Shown here: one piece after another, positions 51,729-60,152 of the stretch
Position numbering within the stretch: the stretch's first letter is position 1
How the letters are laid out: the number at the start of each line of letters is the position of its first letter
Source of the DNA: an uncultured archaeon
GTDB lineage: Archaea > Thermoproteota > Nitrososphaeria > JACIWG01
Assembly: GCA_938034445.1 (NCBI GenBank)
Contig: CALHLD010000026.1
Location: forward strand, 64,562 to 128,561
Reading direction: 5' to 3'
Length of the DNA stretch: 64,000 nt
Program-made: the position numbers and the translations under genes
The notes under the pieces: model-generated
Told to the model about the DNA's origin: nothing
Database searches by the model: none
Seen by the model: the letters and a program-made list of their open reading frames with translations, nothing else

Positions 51729-53390
51729 ATGAAGTTTGCCATCGCCCAAATAAATGTTACAGTCGGTGACCTTGAAGGTAATGTGAAAAAGATTCTAGAT
51801 TATTTAAAAAAGGCTGTTGATATCGAAGCAGATATAGTAATTTTTCCAGAACTCGCTATAACAGGCTATCCACCACAAGACCTTCTTTTTGAAAAGTCTT
51901 TTGTTAGAGAAAATAGAGAGAAACTTTATGAGCTGGTTGAATGTTCGGGAAACGTTGTTGGTGTTGTAGGCTATGTTGAATCTGTTGGAGAAAGGTTATA
52001 CAATTCTGCAGCCGTTTTTCAAAATGGAACAATTTTGGCTAAGGTGTATAAGACTCTTTTGCCAACATATGATGTTTTTGATGAAGCAAGATATTTTACA
52101 GGCCAAGATGTTAACGATATAAGGCCTGTTAGGGTTAATGTTAGAGGAAGGCGTATAAACTTGGGTGTTGAAATCTGTGAAGATCTTTGGGATGAAAGAT
52201 ATGATGTTAAGGTTACAGAAATTCTTGTAAAAAGGGGTTCAGATTATATAGTAAATATTTCAGCTTCACCATATTATGTTGCAAAAAAGTTTGAACGCCT
52301 AAAGCTTTTGAAGGAGAAGGCTGCACAGTATCATGTTCCAATATTTTATGCTAATTTGGTTGGTGCACAGGATGAGCTTGTTTTTGACGGCCAAAGTATG
52401 GTTGTTGATGGGGAAGGAAATCTTGTAGCATATGGTAAACAGTTTGAGGAAGACATTATTCTTGTTGATGAAAGAGAATTTGGGGAAAAGAATGTTCAGC
52501 TTCCACCATATGTTTTCGAGGAGGAAGTTTTTAATGCGCTTGTTCTTGGTGTTAGAGACTATTTTAGAAAGACGGGCTTTGAAAAGGCTGTTGTTGGAAT
52601 GAGTGGTGGCATAGATTCTTCACTAACAACCTGTATTGCGGTTGAAGCATTGGGAAAGGAAAATGTTATAGGTGTTTTAATGCCTTCAAAATATTCTTCA
52701 GAAGCCAGTAGAGTTGATGCAAAAAATTTAGCTGAAAATCTAGGAATATTACATGTTGAGATTCCTATTCAAGAAATCGTTGATCGTTATCGAAATGTTA
52801 TGGAACCATATCTTGAAATGATTAGGAAACATTATTCTATAAAAGTTGAAGATGATGATCCTGTAGCAGACGAAAATATTCAAGCAAGAGTAAGGGGAAA
52901 TATTTTGATGGACATATCTAATAGGTTAAAGAATTTGAAGATACTTGTATTAAATACTGGGGATAAGACTGAAGTAGCATTGGGATATTGTACAATATAC
53001 GGTGACATGGTTGGCATGCTAGACGTTTTAGGAGATATAAGTAAGCTGGAATGTTATAAGCTTGCAGAATACTATAACAGGAAAAGTGGAAAGCAGGTTA
53101 TTCCAGAAAATGTTTTCAGAAAAAAGCCTTCCCCCGAACTTAAAGAAGGACAAATCGCTCCCTTCGATTACTCCATAGTAAGCCCATTAGTTGACGAGAT
53201 AATAGAAAATCGTACGGGTAAGCAGGAGCTGATAGAAAAAGGCTATCCAAAAGATGTTGTATACGAAGTTTATTCCAGAATAAGACGTTCAGAGTATAAA
53301 AGATGGCAGGCGCCACCATGTATTAAAATTCATAAGAAAGCCTTCAGCTTAGGCTGGAGGATGCCAATAATAAATAAATATGATTGCTGA
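51729..53390 (+). CDS. nadE: NAD+ synthetase, glutamine-hydrolysing
   Basis: Final step of NAD synthesis: deamido-NAD + ATP + glutamine. About 553 aa with two domains. The N-terminal glutaminase (nitrilase fold) has FPELAITGYPP (Glu), YKTLLPTYDVFDE (Lys) and VEICEDLWDE (Cys). The C-terminal synthetase has the P-loop GMSGGIDSSLT (about 288-298) and LNTGDKTEVALGYCTIYGDMVG. The frame starts with a TTG at 51711, but the ATG at 51729 has a GGTGA ribosome-binding-like site and matches the family. Many archaea have an ammonia-dependent NadE, so this amidotransferase form is worth noting. Confidence 0.95.
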   Translation: MKFAIAQINVTVGDLEGNVKKILDYLKKAVDIEADIVIFPELAITGYPPQDLLFEKSFVRENREKLYELVECSGNVVGVVGYVESVGERLYNSAAVFQNGTILAKVYKTLLPTYDVFDEARYFTGQDVNDIRPVRVNVRGRRINLGVEICEDLWDERYDVKVTEILVKRGSDYIVNISASPYYVAKKFERLKLLKEKAAQYHVPIFYANLVGAQDELVFDGQSMVVDGEGNLVAYGKQFEEDIILVDEREFGEKNVQLPPYVFEEEVFNALVLGVRDYFRKTGFEKAVVGMSGGIDSSLTTCIAVEALGKENVIGVLMPSKYSSEASRVDAKNLAENLGILHVEIPIQEIVDRYRNVMEPYLEMIRKHYSIKVEDDDPVADENIQARVRGNILMDISNRLKNLKILVLNTGDKTEVALGYCTIYGDMVGMLDVLGDISKLECYKLAEYYNRKSGKQVIPENVFRKKPSPELKEGQIAPFDYSIVSPLVDEIIENRTGKQELIEKGYPKDVVYEVYSRIRRSEYKRWQAPPCIKIHKKAFSLGWRMPIINKYDC

Positions 53391-53416
53391 AGAGCTATTT
53401 TTGGTGAGGCTAGAGC

Positions 53417-54574
53417 TTGTCAAATCTCAAAGGAGACGTAAGCCTTTTAGAACTTTTCATGTACTTTTTTAGACTCTCTTGGACAGCATTCGGAGGCCCA
53501 TTAGCTTATATTTCTATGATGGAGGATGACTGTGTTGAAAAGAGAAAGTGGCTTAAGAAAGAAGAGTTTGCAGAAATGCTTGGTATAACCAACATGCTTC
53601 CCGGCCCAAATGCTGCTGAAATGGCCATACATATAGGATATGTTAAAAGAGGGCTTACAGGTGCAATATTAAGTGGAATGGGCTTTGTTACACCATCTTT
53701 CATAATAATATTGATTTTAAGCTGGCTTTACTTTCAATACAATACTGTTCCAAACATCGGGCACATGTTTTATGGTATAAACCCTGTTGTTGTAGCAATA
53801 ATCCTTGTTACAGCCTATAGACTTGGAGCTTCTCTAACACATGATATAAAACTTCTTATAATACTATTAATGTCGTTTCTGCTATCATATTTTACAGAAG
53901 TTAACGAGGCCATAATTCTACTTATTGCAGGCTTTGCAAGCTTACTGCTTTATAGGCCAAAAGTTAAATCAAGTAAAAGGTGTATAAAAATCCCCATTCT
54001 ATGTGCTACAACACTATCATTCTTTAATTTTTCAATTGAAAATGCACCAACACTACTCCTAATATTTTTAGAGTTCTTGAAGGCAGGCCTTCTAATGTTT
54101 GGAAGTGGTCTCGTAATACTTCCACTAATAGGTCCAGATGTTATAAATGTCTTTAAATGGGTTACTGAAAAAGAGTTTTTTGATGGGATAACATTAGGCC
54201 AGATAACTCCTGGCCCAGTAATGAAGGCTTCAGCCTTTATAGGGTATAAGGTTGCTGGAATATGGGGTGCGTTTGTAGCTTTTCTCGGAGTGTATCTTCC
54301 ACCATTTATAATAGTTCCAATTGTATCAAAATCTTTTAGGAGCATTAAAGATAATATTATGCTAAAGGATTTTTTGAAAGGTATAGAGGCGGGTGTTGTC
54401 GGCACAATATTAGCGGTAGTCTTTTCACTATCAAAGGTGGCTTTTATGGACTATTTAACCATATTAATTGCTTGCACAGCTTTAATTCTTATGACAAAAT
54501 TTAAGGTAAATGTTTCGCTTATAGTGGTCGCAAGTGGAGTTTTTGGCTTACTAATAAAAACATTTTTCACATAA
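53417..54574 (+). CDS. chrA: Chromate transporter (ChrA family)
   Basis: Bi-domain CHR family transporter of 385 aa, about 12 membrane segments. The first repeat has FRLSWTAFGGPLAYISMMED and GITNMLPGPNAAEMAIHIGY; the second has FLEFLKAGLLMFGSGLVILPLI and DGITLGQITPGPVMKASAFIGY. The family exports or imports chromate and related anions. TTG start at 53417 preceded by GGTGAGG. It could transport another oxyanion such as sulfate or tungstate (inference). Confidence 0.88.
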   Translation: MSNLKGDVSLLELFMYFFRLSWTAFGGPLAYISMMEDDCVEKRKWLKKEEFAEMLGITNMLPGPNAAEMAIHIGYVKRGLTGAILSGMGFVTPSFIIILILSWLYFQYNTVPNIGHMFYGINPVVVAIILVTAYRLGASLTHDIKLLIILLMSFLLSYFTEVNEAIILLIAGFASLLLYRPKVKSSKRCIKIPILCATTLSFFNFSIENAPTLLLIFLEFLKAGLLMFGSGLVILPLIGPDVINVFKWVTEKEFFDGITLGQITPGPVMKASAFIGYKVAGIWGAFVAFLGVYLPPFIIVPIVSKSFRSIKDNIMLKDFLKGIEAGVVGTILAVVFSLSKVAFMDYLTILIACTALILMTKFKVNVSLIVVASGVFGLLIKTFFT

Positions 54575-54697
54575 CAAGGCTTATATAGACTTCTGAACTA
54601 CATAATCTCCTATAAGCGTACGTATATTTTCATCTTTAACCAATTCCTTATAAAACATTAAATATTTAGCTAGCCCCTCTTATGAAAGGTTTTAAGC

Positions 54698-54767
54698 TGG
54701 ACTCAGGTTAGCGGATAAACCTCATCCGCTTAATAGCGTAGGTGTACCTCGATCCCATCATCGCCCA
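54698..54767 (-). ncRNA. Candidate C/D box-like small RNA
   Basis: On the minus strand, a C-box-like ATGATGG (54761-54755) and a D box CTGA (54706-54703) are enclosed by a 5-bp stem, TGGGC with GTCCA (54767-54763 pairing with 54702-54698, including one G-U). This is the terminal kink-turn layout of archaeal C/D sRNAs and about the right length (70 nt). Against it: the C box has one mismatch, the internal C'/D' boxes are poor, and a 7-bp hairpin (AGCGGAT...ATCCGCT, 54710-54730) occupies the guide region. It may equally be a terminator structure between converging genes. Confidence 0.25.
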
Positions 54768-54798
54768 AACATAAAATGTGTGAATTAGAATATAAACT

Positions 54799-55239
54799 TT
54801 AAGGCAGCTGTTCGCTAAATCTCTTGAACCTCCAAGCACCTTTTTTCTTAGACAGTATCATTTCTTTTGACACCTTTCTTCTAACCCCTTCAACTTCATC
54901 GAGAAAACTTTTTTCAGAATACAAGATTTTTCCCTCATCCAAGATTTCGTGTATAAAGAGGTTTGGTTCGTTTAACATTTCAATAAACTCGCTAGGATAG
55001 TAGCCTATTGCTTTTAAACCATGAACTTTGTAAAGTCCGGACAAGCTTCTCCTTTCAAAAATGTTTGCTGGAAGGTCTTCAGCGACTACACACACATCTA
55101 TGTCACTATTTTCAGTAAAATTTCCTCTAGCATAGGATCCAAATAGGATAACCAGTTTAGGCTTATACGCCTCAATTTGTTTTAAAAAATCACAAATTTT
55201 CATATTCATAAGTTCTTTAAGTTTTTCCTTCGGCAACAA
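54799..55239 (-). CDS. MNT-type nucleotidyltransferase (second pair)
   Basis: Minimal nucleotidyltransferase, 146 aa, with LFGSYARGNFTENSDIDVCVVAED (GSYxRG and DxD). A third acidic site is visible around IHEILDEGKILYSE. It overlaps the end of the HEPN gene by 23 bp. In this operon HEPN comes first, the reverse of the pair at 24750-25671. Confidence 0.87.
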   Translation of the reverse strand: MLPKEKLKELMNMKICDFLKQIEAYKPKLVILFGSYARGNFTENSDIDVCVVAEDLPANIFERRSLSGLYKVHGLKAIGYYPSEFIEMLNEPNLFIHEILDEGKILYSEKSFLDEVEGVRRKVSKEMILSKKKGAWRFKRFSEQLP

Positions 55240-55636
55240 CCTTTTTCACCTTCTCCAACAGAGATGTTGTAAGCTCTATTGCCCTTTTAGCCTGATCTTC
55301 TGTAAAATATCTTTTTGCAGGTCCGCTTGCAAAAGCGTTCGCATATCTGGTGGGTATATAGTATTGGTCCAGAACTTTAGCCGCCTCCTCATAAACTTTA
55401 AACTCTTCATTTATCTGTGTTAGTTCATCAAGTAGGTCGACTAAAGAATGAGTCCTCCTTTCAATACCATAATAATTTAGTGCAGCCTTTAAAGCGAGCT
55501 CAGCTGCCTGTTGACTGTTAAAACAAACTTTTGACCATCTTCCAGTTTTATAAAGGTCTAGAGCTGCACCTAAAAAATCTTCTGCATCTTCTATAAGATC
55601 CTTAGCCCTTTCAACCATCAAAAGCAAATCAAACAC
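55217..55636 (-). CDS. HEPN domain protein (second pair)
   Basis: 139-aa HEPN protein with KVCFNSQQAAELALKAALNYYGIERRTHSLVDLL, the classic HEPN core. It starts with a GTG at 55636 that lies 25 nt below a TATA-like GGTTATAATAAAAG; an ATG at 55618 is an alternative start. It precedes and overlaps the MNT gene. The pair is a likely toxin-antitoxin system. Confidence 0.87.
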   Translation of the reverse strand: MFDLLLMVERAKDLIEDAEDFLGAALDLYKTGRWSKVCFNSQQAAELALKAALNYYGIERRTHSLVDLLDELTQINEEFKVYEEAAKVLDQYYIPTRYANAFASGPAKRYFTEDQAKRAIELTTSLLEKVKKVVAEGKT

Positions 55637-55664
55637 TTTGTCAATTTAAACTTTTATTATAACC

Positions 55665-56186
55665 TTAAAATTTTCTTTCCAGTCTCCCTGATAAAGTGAA
55701 TGGTATTGCTGCCGCCATCGCTATAGCCTGAAGTAGGAAGGATTTTGTTAAAGCATTACATAAGTCTGTAAGCGTATAGGTTCCTATGTCTGAAACTAGA
55801 CCTGCTGCCATTATAAGCTTTAAGGCAACATCATATGGTATAAACTGTACCATTGAAATTATCGTTATGTTTAAGCTTAAAACGAATCCTATGTTAAAGG
55901 ATATTGTTCTTATGACTGAAGCAACCCCTCTCTTGTCTAAGGGTGCAACTGACATAATTGAGCTTGTGTTTGGTGCAATAAAAAGTCCAGCTCCAAAACC
56001 GAATAGCGGTTGACAAAATATTATAAAATTGGTTTCTGTTTCAGGAACTGTGGTTGAAAGACCTAGAAACGCTATAGAAGATGCTGCAAGTCCAATAAAT
56101 GCTATACTAGCGGATCCATAGTGCTCTGATAATCTCCCACCAAGAACACCGAAAACTAGATAAGAAAATTCAAAAACGATAGAATC
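55665..56186 (-). pseudogene. N-terminally truncated MFS transporter
   Basis: A single open frame of 173 codons encodes the second half of a DHA-type MFS transporter: FGVLGGRLSEHYGSASIAFIG, FGFGAGLFIAPNTSSIMSVAPLDKRGVASVIR, and five to six helices to the stop at 55665. The first half (six helices) is missing; upstream is a stop and the A/T-rich promoter of the next gene. An internal ATG at 55955 would make only the last 96 residues. Confidence 0.7.
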
Positions 56187-56265
56187 TTATATATTATCTA
56201 TAAACTTATATATAGACAATAACTTATATATTCAAGTATGTTATCCTTCAAGCGAGTGATAATTA

Positions 56266-57159
56266 ATGAGAAAGGAAATATTTTTGCTGATAATCACACT
56301 ATTTTTGCTTGCTTTCTCATCATTCATGTCAGCCTTAGAAACTATTAGGGCTATCGGTTTCCAAAGTGTATTTGCTAACATTTCACTTACTGAAATTATG
56401 AAGTTTTCTCTATCAAGCTATATTACAGTCGCAATCTTAGCGTTAGGCTTAAATTTTATATTGCTATTTTCTTTAACAAAACGTTATCTTTTAATCGCAA
56501 GATTATCGGGCATATTTTTGGTTCTCTTAACAATCCTATTATTCTACTATCATGTTTCTGGAACAATACACTCAAATGTGCTCTACACATCTTTAATACT
56601 TTTAAGCACAATTTTTACTTCAACTGCAACATTCTATTCTTTTAAAGAAGAGGAAGTGAAACCCATTATTAAACCTTTGACAATAAGAGAAGTAGCTTAC
56701 ATAAGTGTTTTTAGCGCCCTAACTGCAGTATTAACTGTAAGCACAGGCGGACTAGTACCATCCCCTACTGGAGGATTCACACACATTGGAGACACTATAA
56801 TATTTTTTACAGCCCTAATAATGGGAAGTAGATGCGGCATGTTGGTAGGAGCTATAGGCAGTGTTGCAGCAGACATATTCCTAGCATACCCACGCTGGTA
56901 TGTTTCAATTCCAGCACACGGTTTCGAAGGACTAATAGCTGGAATTGGAAAAAATAAGCCCATATACCTTAAAGTAATGTTCTTAGCCATGGGAGGTTTT
57001 GTTATGGCGTCCACATACTTTGTCGTAAACATTTTCCTAAAAGGCTACCCAGTAGCCATAATATCATACCTTAGAGACCTATTCGGACAAGCGGGCATAT
57101 CCATAATCCTCTCACTCATACTTGAAAAAATGATTAAAGCGAGAATAAAATTCACATAA
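56266..57159 (+). CDS. ECF-type transporter S component-like membrane protein
   Basis: 297-aa membrane protein. The C-terminal half (about 145-297) resembles substrate-binding S components of energy-coupling-factor importers: TIREVAYISVFSALTAVLTV, HIGDTIIFFTALIMGSRCGMLVGAIGSVAADIFL and HGFEGLIAGI. The N-terminal half adds four extra helices without clear homology. The ECF ATPases and T component are not in the window, so it must use shared group II modules elsewhere, or work differently. The substrate is unknown. Confidence 0.7.
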   Translation: MRKEIFLLIITLFLLAFSSFMSALETIRAIGFQSVFANISLTEIMKFSLSSYITVAILALGLNFILLFSLTKRYLLIARLSGIFLVLLTILLFYYHVSGTIHSNVLYTSLILLSTIFTSTATFYSFKEEEVKPIIKPLTIREVAYISVFSALTAVLTVSTGGLVPSPTGGFTHIGDTIIFFTALIMGSRCGMLVGAIGSVAADIFLAYPRWYVSIPAHGFEGLIAGIGKNKPIYLKVMFLAMGGFVMASTYFVVNIFLKGYPVAIISYLRDLFGQAGISIILSLILEKMIKARIKFT

Positions 57160-57254
57160 GCTCCACCTTATCTTTAACAAATCCAATATGCGTAAAATAA
57201 AATCGCCAACAAAGCTTTATTAATAATTAAGATAAACTTTGAAAATGTTGACAT

Positions 57255-57599
57255 ATGAAGATTGACAGAAACCTAGTTTATAAGCTACTTAAACAGGTCC
57301 CTAAAGGCAAGGTCACATCCTATAAAGCTCTCGCCAATGCAGCAGGAAATCCAAAAGCCTCAAGGGCTATAGGAATGTTTATGAAAACAAACCCATATGC
57401 ACCAAATGTACCATGTCATAGAGTAGTATATAGTGACGGTAGGCTTGGAGGCTTCTCTGGTAAGGCAAGAATAGATGATAAGATAAAAATGCTTAGAGAG
57501 GAAGGTGTGCTCGTAAAAGATGGCCGAATAGTAGATTTTAAAAAGCATTATTTTGACAAATTTTCTATTGAAAAAGCTATGAGAGCTACGTTACCATAA
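57255..57599 (+). CDS. O6-methylguanine-DNA methyltransferase (MGMT) family
   Basis: DNA repair methyltransferase of 114 aa (C-terminal DNA-binding domain only). The active-site PCHRVV places the acceptor cysteine at C54; the preceding KGKVTSYKALANAAGNPKASRAIG is the helix-turn-helix and arginine finger. The N-terminal domain of canonical MGMT is missing, as in several archaeal and Atl-like proteins; the intact Cys favours real alkyl transfer. Confidence 0.87.
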   Translation: MKIDRNLVYKLLKQVPKGKVTSYKALANAAGNPKASRAIGMFMKTNPYAPNVPCHRVVYSDGRLGGFSGKARIDDKIKMLREEGVLVKDGRIVDFKKHYFDKFSIEKAMRATLP

Positions 57600-57642
57600 A
57601 CAATTTTATTTTGTCTATGAATCGTTTGCTACTCTACTAGAA

Positions 57643-57678
57643 AAAATTATGTTTAAATATATGTTTAAACATAATTTT
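57643..57678. promoter_or_regulatory. Perfect 15-bp inverted repeat upstream of vapBC, operator
   Basis: AAAATTATGTTTAAA (57643-57657) and TTTAAACATAATTTT (57664-57678) are exact reverse complements with a 6-bp spacer. They end 19 bp before the antitoxin start and cover the likely promoter. This is the expected binding site for the VapB antitoxin or VapBC complex. Confidence 0.7.
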
Positions 57679-57696
57679 ATGGAGGTGTTAAATGAG

Positions 57697-57909
57697 ATGC
57701 CAAAAACGATAACTATTAGAGACGAGGTTTATAAAAAACTATTAAAGGTTAAGCGTGAAGGGGAAAGTTTTAGTGAACTGTTTGAAAGACTTATTGAAAA
57801 TGTTAGTTCTGTTGAAACTTTAAAAAAACTTAGAGGCTGTATTGAGTTTACTGATAAAGAAGCTTTACTTAAAGAAATTTATTCACTGAGAGCTGAGCGT
57901 AGGCTATGA
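57697..57909 (+). CDS. vapB: VapB-type antitoxin
   Basis: About 70-aa antitoxin (PKTITIRDEVYKKLLKVKREGESFSELFERLIE), AbrB/RHH-like (DUF217 type). The frame is open from 57649, but those codons overlap the operator; the ATG at 57697 has a perfect GGAGGTG ribosome-binding site at 57681-57687, so it is the start. It overlaps the toxin by four bases. Confidence 0.85.
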   Translation: MPKTITIRDEVYKKLLKVKREGESFSELFERLIENVSSVETLKKLRGCIEFTDKEALLKEIYSLRAERRL

Positions 57910-58286
57910 TAATCTTAGATACTGATGTTTTAATAGAAATCTTTGACAGGAGGTCAGAGAGAGGTGATGAAGCTTTAGAAAGAATAGTTGAAAGTGGAGA
58001 AAGTGTCCATACAACTGTTATAAATCTTCATGAAATATTGTATGGGTTAAACAAGTTTGCAAAGCCTGTGAAAGAAGTATTAATGCTTTCTATTTTAGAC
58101 TATAGGAAACAAGATGCGATATTGGCTTCCGAACTTGAAATAAAAGTGGAAAGAGAAGGGTCCCCTGTTCGTAGAACTGATGCAATAATAGCTGCAATCA
58201 CAATAAATAATAATGGTCAACTCTACACCTTTGATGAAAAGCATTTTAAACCCTTAGAAAAGTTCGGGTTAAAATTGTTCAAATAA
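57906..58286 (+). CDS. vapC: VapC PIN-domain toxin
   Basis: PIN-domain ribonuclease of 126 aa. Catalytic acids are D5 (ILDTDVLIE), E43 (NLHEILYG), D92 (RTDAIIAA) and D110 (FDEKHF). It overlaps the antitoxin by ATGA. It is intact, unlike the VapC near 28.2 kb. A TnpB remnant begins immediately after its stop codon. Confidence 0.9.
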   Translation: MIILDTDVLIEIFDRRSERGDEALERIVESGESVHTTVINLHEILYGLNKFAKPVKEVLMLSILDYRKQDAILASELEIKVEREGSPVRRTDAIIAAITINNNGQLYTFDEKHFKPLEKFGLKLFK

Positions 58287-58811
58287 GTATATTACAAGAA
58301 ATTCGACAAGAAAGCCTATAAGGGAATCAAAAAGGTTGGTCATAAGGAAAGAGTAGTCAATGATATCCTCCATAAGATAAGCAGAGCCATACTCAACGAA
58401 GCATTGTCGAATGATTCAATGATAGTTCTGGGAGACCTTAAAGGAATTAGGCGTAACGGAAAAACTAAAACCAAAGCCTTCAAGAGAAAAATTAACAACG
58501 GATTCCCATACCATAGGCTAAGCCAATATATAGAATACAAAGCAAAATGGTATGGAATCAAAGTCATTAAAATAAGTGAAAGAAACACTTCAAATCTGTG
58601 CCACAAATGCGGGCATAAGGGGCTACGAGTCGGAAGCCTCTTCAAATGCCCAAAATGCGGATACCAATGCCATGCAGACTATAACGGCACCATGAACACA
58701 CTCAGGCGGGCTATGGGCTACATGTCCATAGCAGGGACTCCGTTGACAGAGCCCGAACTCGGTATAATGAAAGGCTTGAGCCTTGAAGAACCGAGAATCT
58801 CCCAACTTTAG
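58287..58811 (+). pseudogene. C-terminal fragment of a TnpB/IS605 OrfB protein
   Basis: Open frame in phase with the VapC stop codon. It reads YKGIKKVGHKERVVNDILHK, then VLGDLKGIRRNGKTK, CHKCGHKGLRVGSLFKCPKC and CHADYNGTMNTLRRA, with the TnpB zinc ribbon and the last RuvC aspartate. The N-terminal half with the first catalytic residues is absent, so it is inactive. The sequence after the stop (TAGCCGTGGAGAGTGTC) resembles IS605-family right ends, but no full element is left. Confidence 0.85.
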
Positions 58812-58851
58812 CCGTGGAGAGTGTCAAAAAATAAGATTTTATAGTGTAAAG

Positions 58852-58863
58852 AATGTATACATT
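58852..58863. promoter_or_regulatory. Orphan palindrome AATGTATACATT
   Basis: Perfect 12-bp palindrome, the core (ATGTATACAT) of which is repeated upstream of the VapB antitoxin at 60131-60140. It may be an additional operator or a relic of one. No gene starts within 200 bp. Confidence 0.3.
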
Positions 58864-59071
58864 ATAGTAAGTTAGGAAGGACTGTTATAGAAATTTCAAC
58901 TTTAAAGTACTTTTTAAATAAAGCTCTAAATGTATTTCTAATTTGAGGTTTTAGCAATAATGTCAAATCGATATTAGATTGTAATTGTTTTTCTGATACG
59001 CACACTGGATCATATGGTTTTAAAAATATAGTAAAGAATATATATTGGTAATTTCTCTTAAGTTTTGAGTT

Positions 59072-59392
59072 GTGTTGGCTGAGAAGGTTCCTTCTTGGAT
59101 AGAGAGGTTGTTGCTTCCAAAGCTTAGTGAGTTGAGTGGTGAAGTTAAGGCCTTAAACGCTAAAGTTGAAAGTTTGGAGAAGGTTATAAATGGCTTAAGA
59201 AACGAAATGGGGAGCATGAGGAATGAAATAGGGGGTATAAGAAATGAGATGGGAAGTTTGAGGAATGAGATGCTCGCAAGGTTTGATGCAGTAAACACTA
59301 GAATAGATAGCTTGGAAAAGAGTATTTCTACCAAAGAAGAGCTTGCGGAAATAAAGGCTAGACTTGCTATACTTGAAAAGAAGGTTTTATGA
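59072..59392 (+). CDS. Coiled-coil protein with heptad repeats
   Basis: 106-aa protein, almost entirely coiled coil. The central part has four RNE-containing heptads (GLRNEMGSMRNEIGGIRNEM and a fourth copy), followed by SISTKEELAEIKARLAILEKKVL. Start is a GTG at 59072 (or TTG 59075). It has no recognisable domain; it lies in an accessory region rich in toxin-antitoxin genes. It may be an adaptor or multimerisation factor. The 260 bp before it hold only the TnpB end and a palindrome. Confidence 0.65.
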   Translation: MLAEKVPSWIERLLLPKLSELSGEVKALNAKVESLEKVINGLRNEMGSMRNEIGGIRNEMGSLRNEMLARFDAVNTRIDSLEKSISTKEELAEIKARLAILEKKVL

Positions 59393-59502
59393 TATAAGAG
59401 AATTTTTCCACAATTTTGCAATAGTCATTTCATTTTCTAAATTTTCCTATTGTTAGTCATGTTAACAATATTGCTTATAAGTTAATAATATAATTGTTTA
59501 GG

Positions 59503-59913
59503 TTAATCCAATATTTTATCAAGTACCTCTAGTTCAATTTTTTCGTAAACGCTTTTTATTTTTTCATAATCCTTATCCAATGTTAGAAGTTTTTCCTTAT
59601 TCCTTATACAGATTGAGGCAATAAGTATATCGGCGTCATTTATTACTACACCCCTTTCTTTTAACTTAGCCCAAATGTACGATGCTATTCTAGCATCCTC
59701 TAAACTAAATGGTACCACATTCAACTCAGAAACTAGTGAAAGTATTATGTTTAGCTCTCTATCTTTTCTACTAACAAGATTTGAGTAAACAGCTCCTCGA
59801 AGCAGTTCGTAAGCTGTAATAGAAGTTATTTTAACCTCTTCAGAAATATTTAGTTTATCAAAGAAATCTTTACTCTCTAAAATTTTTAGAATTAATGAAG
59901 TGTCAAATATCAA
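59503..59913 (-). CDS. vapC: VapC-type PIN toxin (third pair)
   Basis: PIN domain protein, 136 aa, starting with a TTG at 59913. Acidic residues are D4 (IFDTSLIL), E36 (AYELLRG), D93/D95 (NDADILIAS) and D113 (TLDKDYEKI). It overlaps the antitoxin end by 11 bp. Intact. Confidence 0.88.
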   Translation of the reverse strand: MIFDTSLILKILESKDFFDKLNISEEVKITSITAYELLRGAVYSNLVSRKDRELNIILSLVSELNVVPFSLEDARIASYIWAKLKERGVVINDADILIASICIRNKEKLLTLDKDYEKIKSVYEKIELEVLDKILD

Positions 59914-60124
59914 ATTCTCTCATCCTAAAACTTTTTCTTTCTTCAAGTATGATATCCAATACATCACTTTCCTTAAGACTTCCCGCATATTTTTTAAGAA
60001 CCTCAATTGACTTACTTTTTCTCTCTTCTATTAATCTGAGTATGACATCGGAGAAGGATTCCTTATCTTTTTTCATTTTAGATAGAAGCTCGTATACATC
60101 ATCCCTTATTACTATATTCTTCAT
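59903..60124 (-). CDS. vapB: VapB-type antitoxin (third pair)
   Basis: 73-aa antitoxin (NIVIRDDVYELLSKMKKDKESFSDVILRLIEERKSKS), the same DUF217-like family as at 57697. Its start is preceded by an A/T-rich operator-like region (60131-60152). Operon with the overlapping PIN toxin. Confidence 0.85.
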   Translation of the reverse strand: MKNIVIRDDVYELLSKMKKDKESFSDVILRLIEERKSKSIEVLKKYAGSLKESDVLDIILEERKSFRMREFDI

Positions 60125-60130
60125 ATACTA

Positions 60131-60152
60131 ATGTATACATATATTATGTATA
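60131..60152. promoter_or_regulatory. Palindromes upstream of the third vapBC, operator
   Basis: ATGTATACAT (60131-60140) and a larger inverted repeat TATACATA-tat-TATGTATA (60134-60152) overlap just before the antitoxin start codon. The same 10-bp palindrome occurs at 58853-58862. This fits an autoregulated operator. Confidence 0.5.

Noticed and set aside
58811-58830. Complete IS605-type element
   Set aside because: Only a TnpB C-terminus and a right-end-like sequence remain; no tnpA, left end or matching terminal structure is visible.
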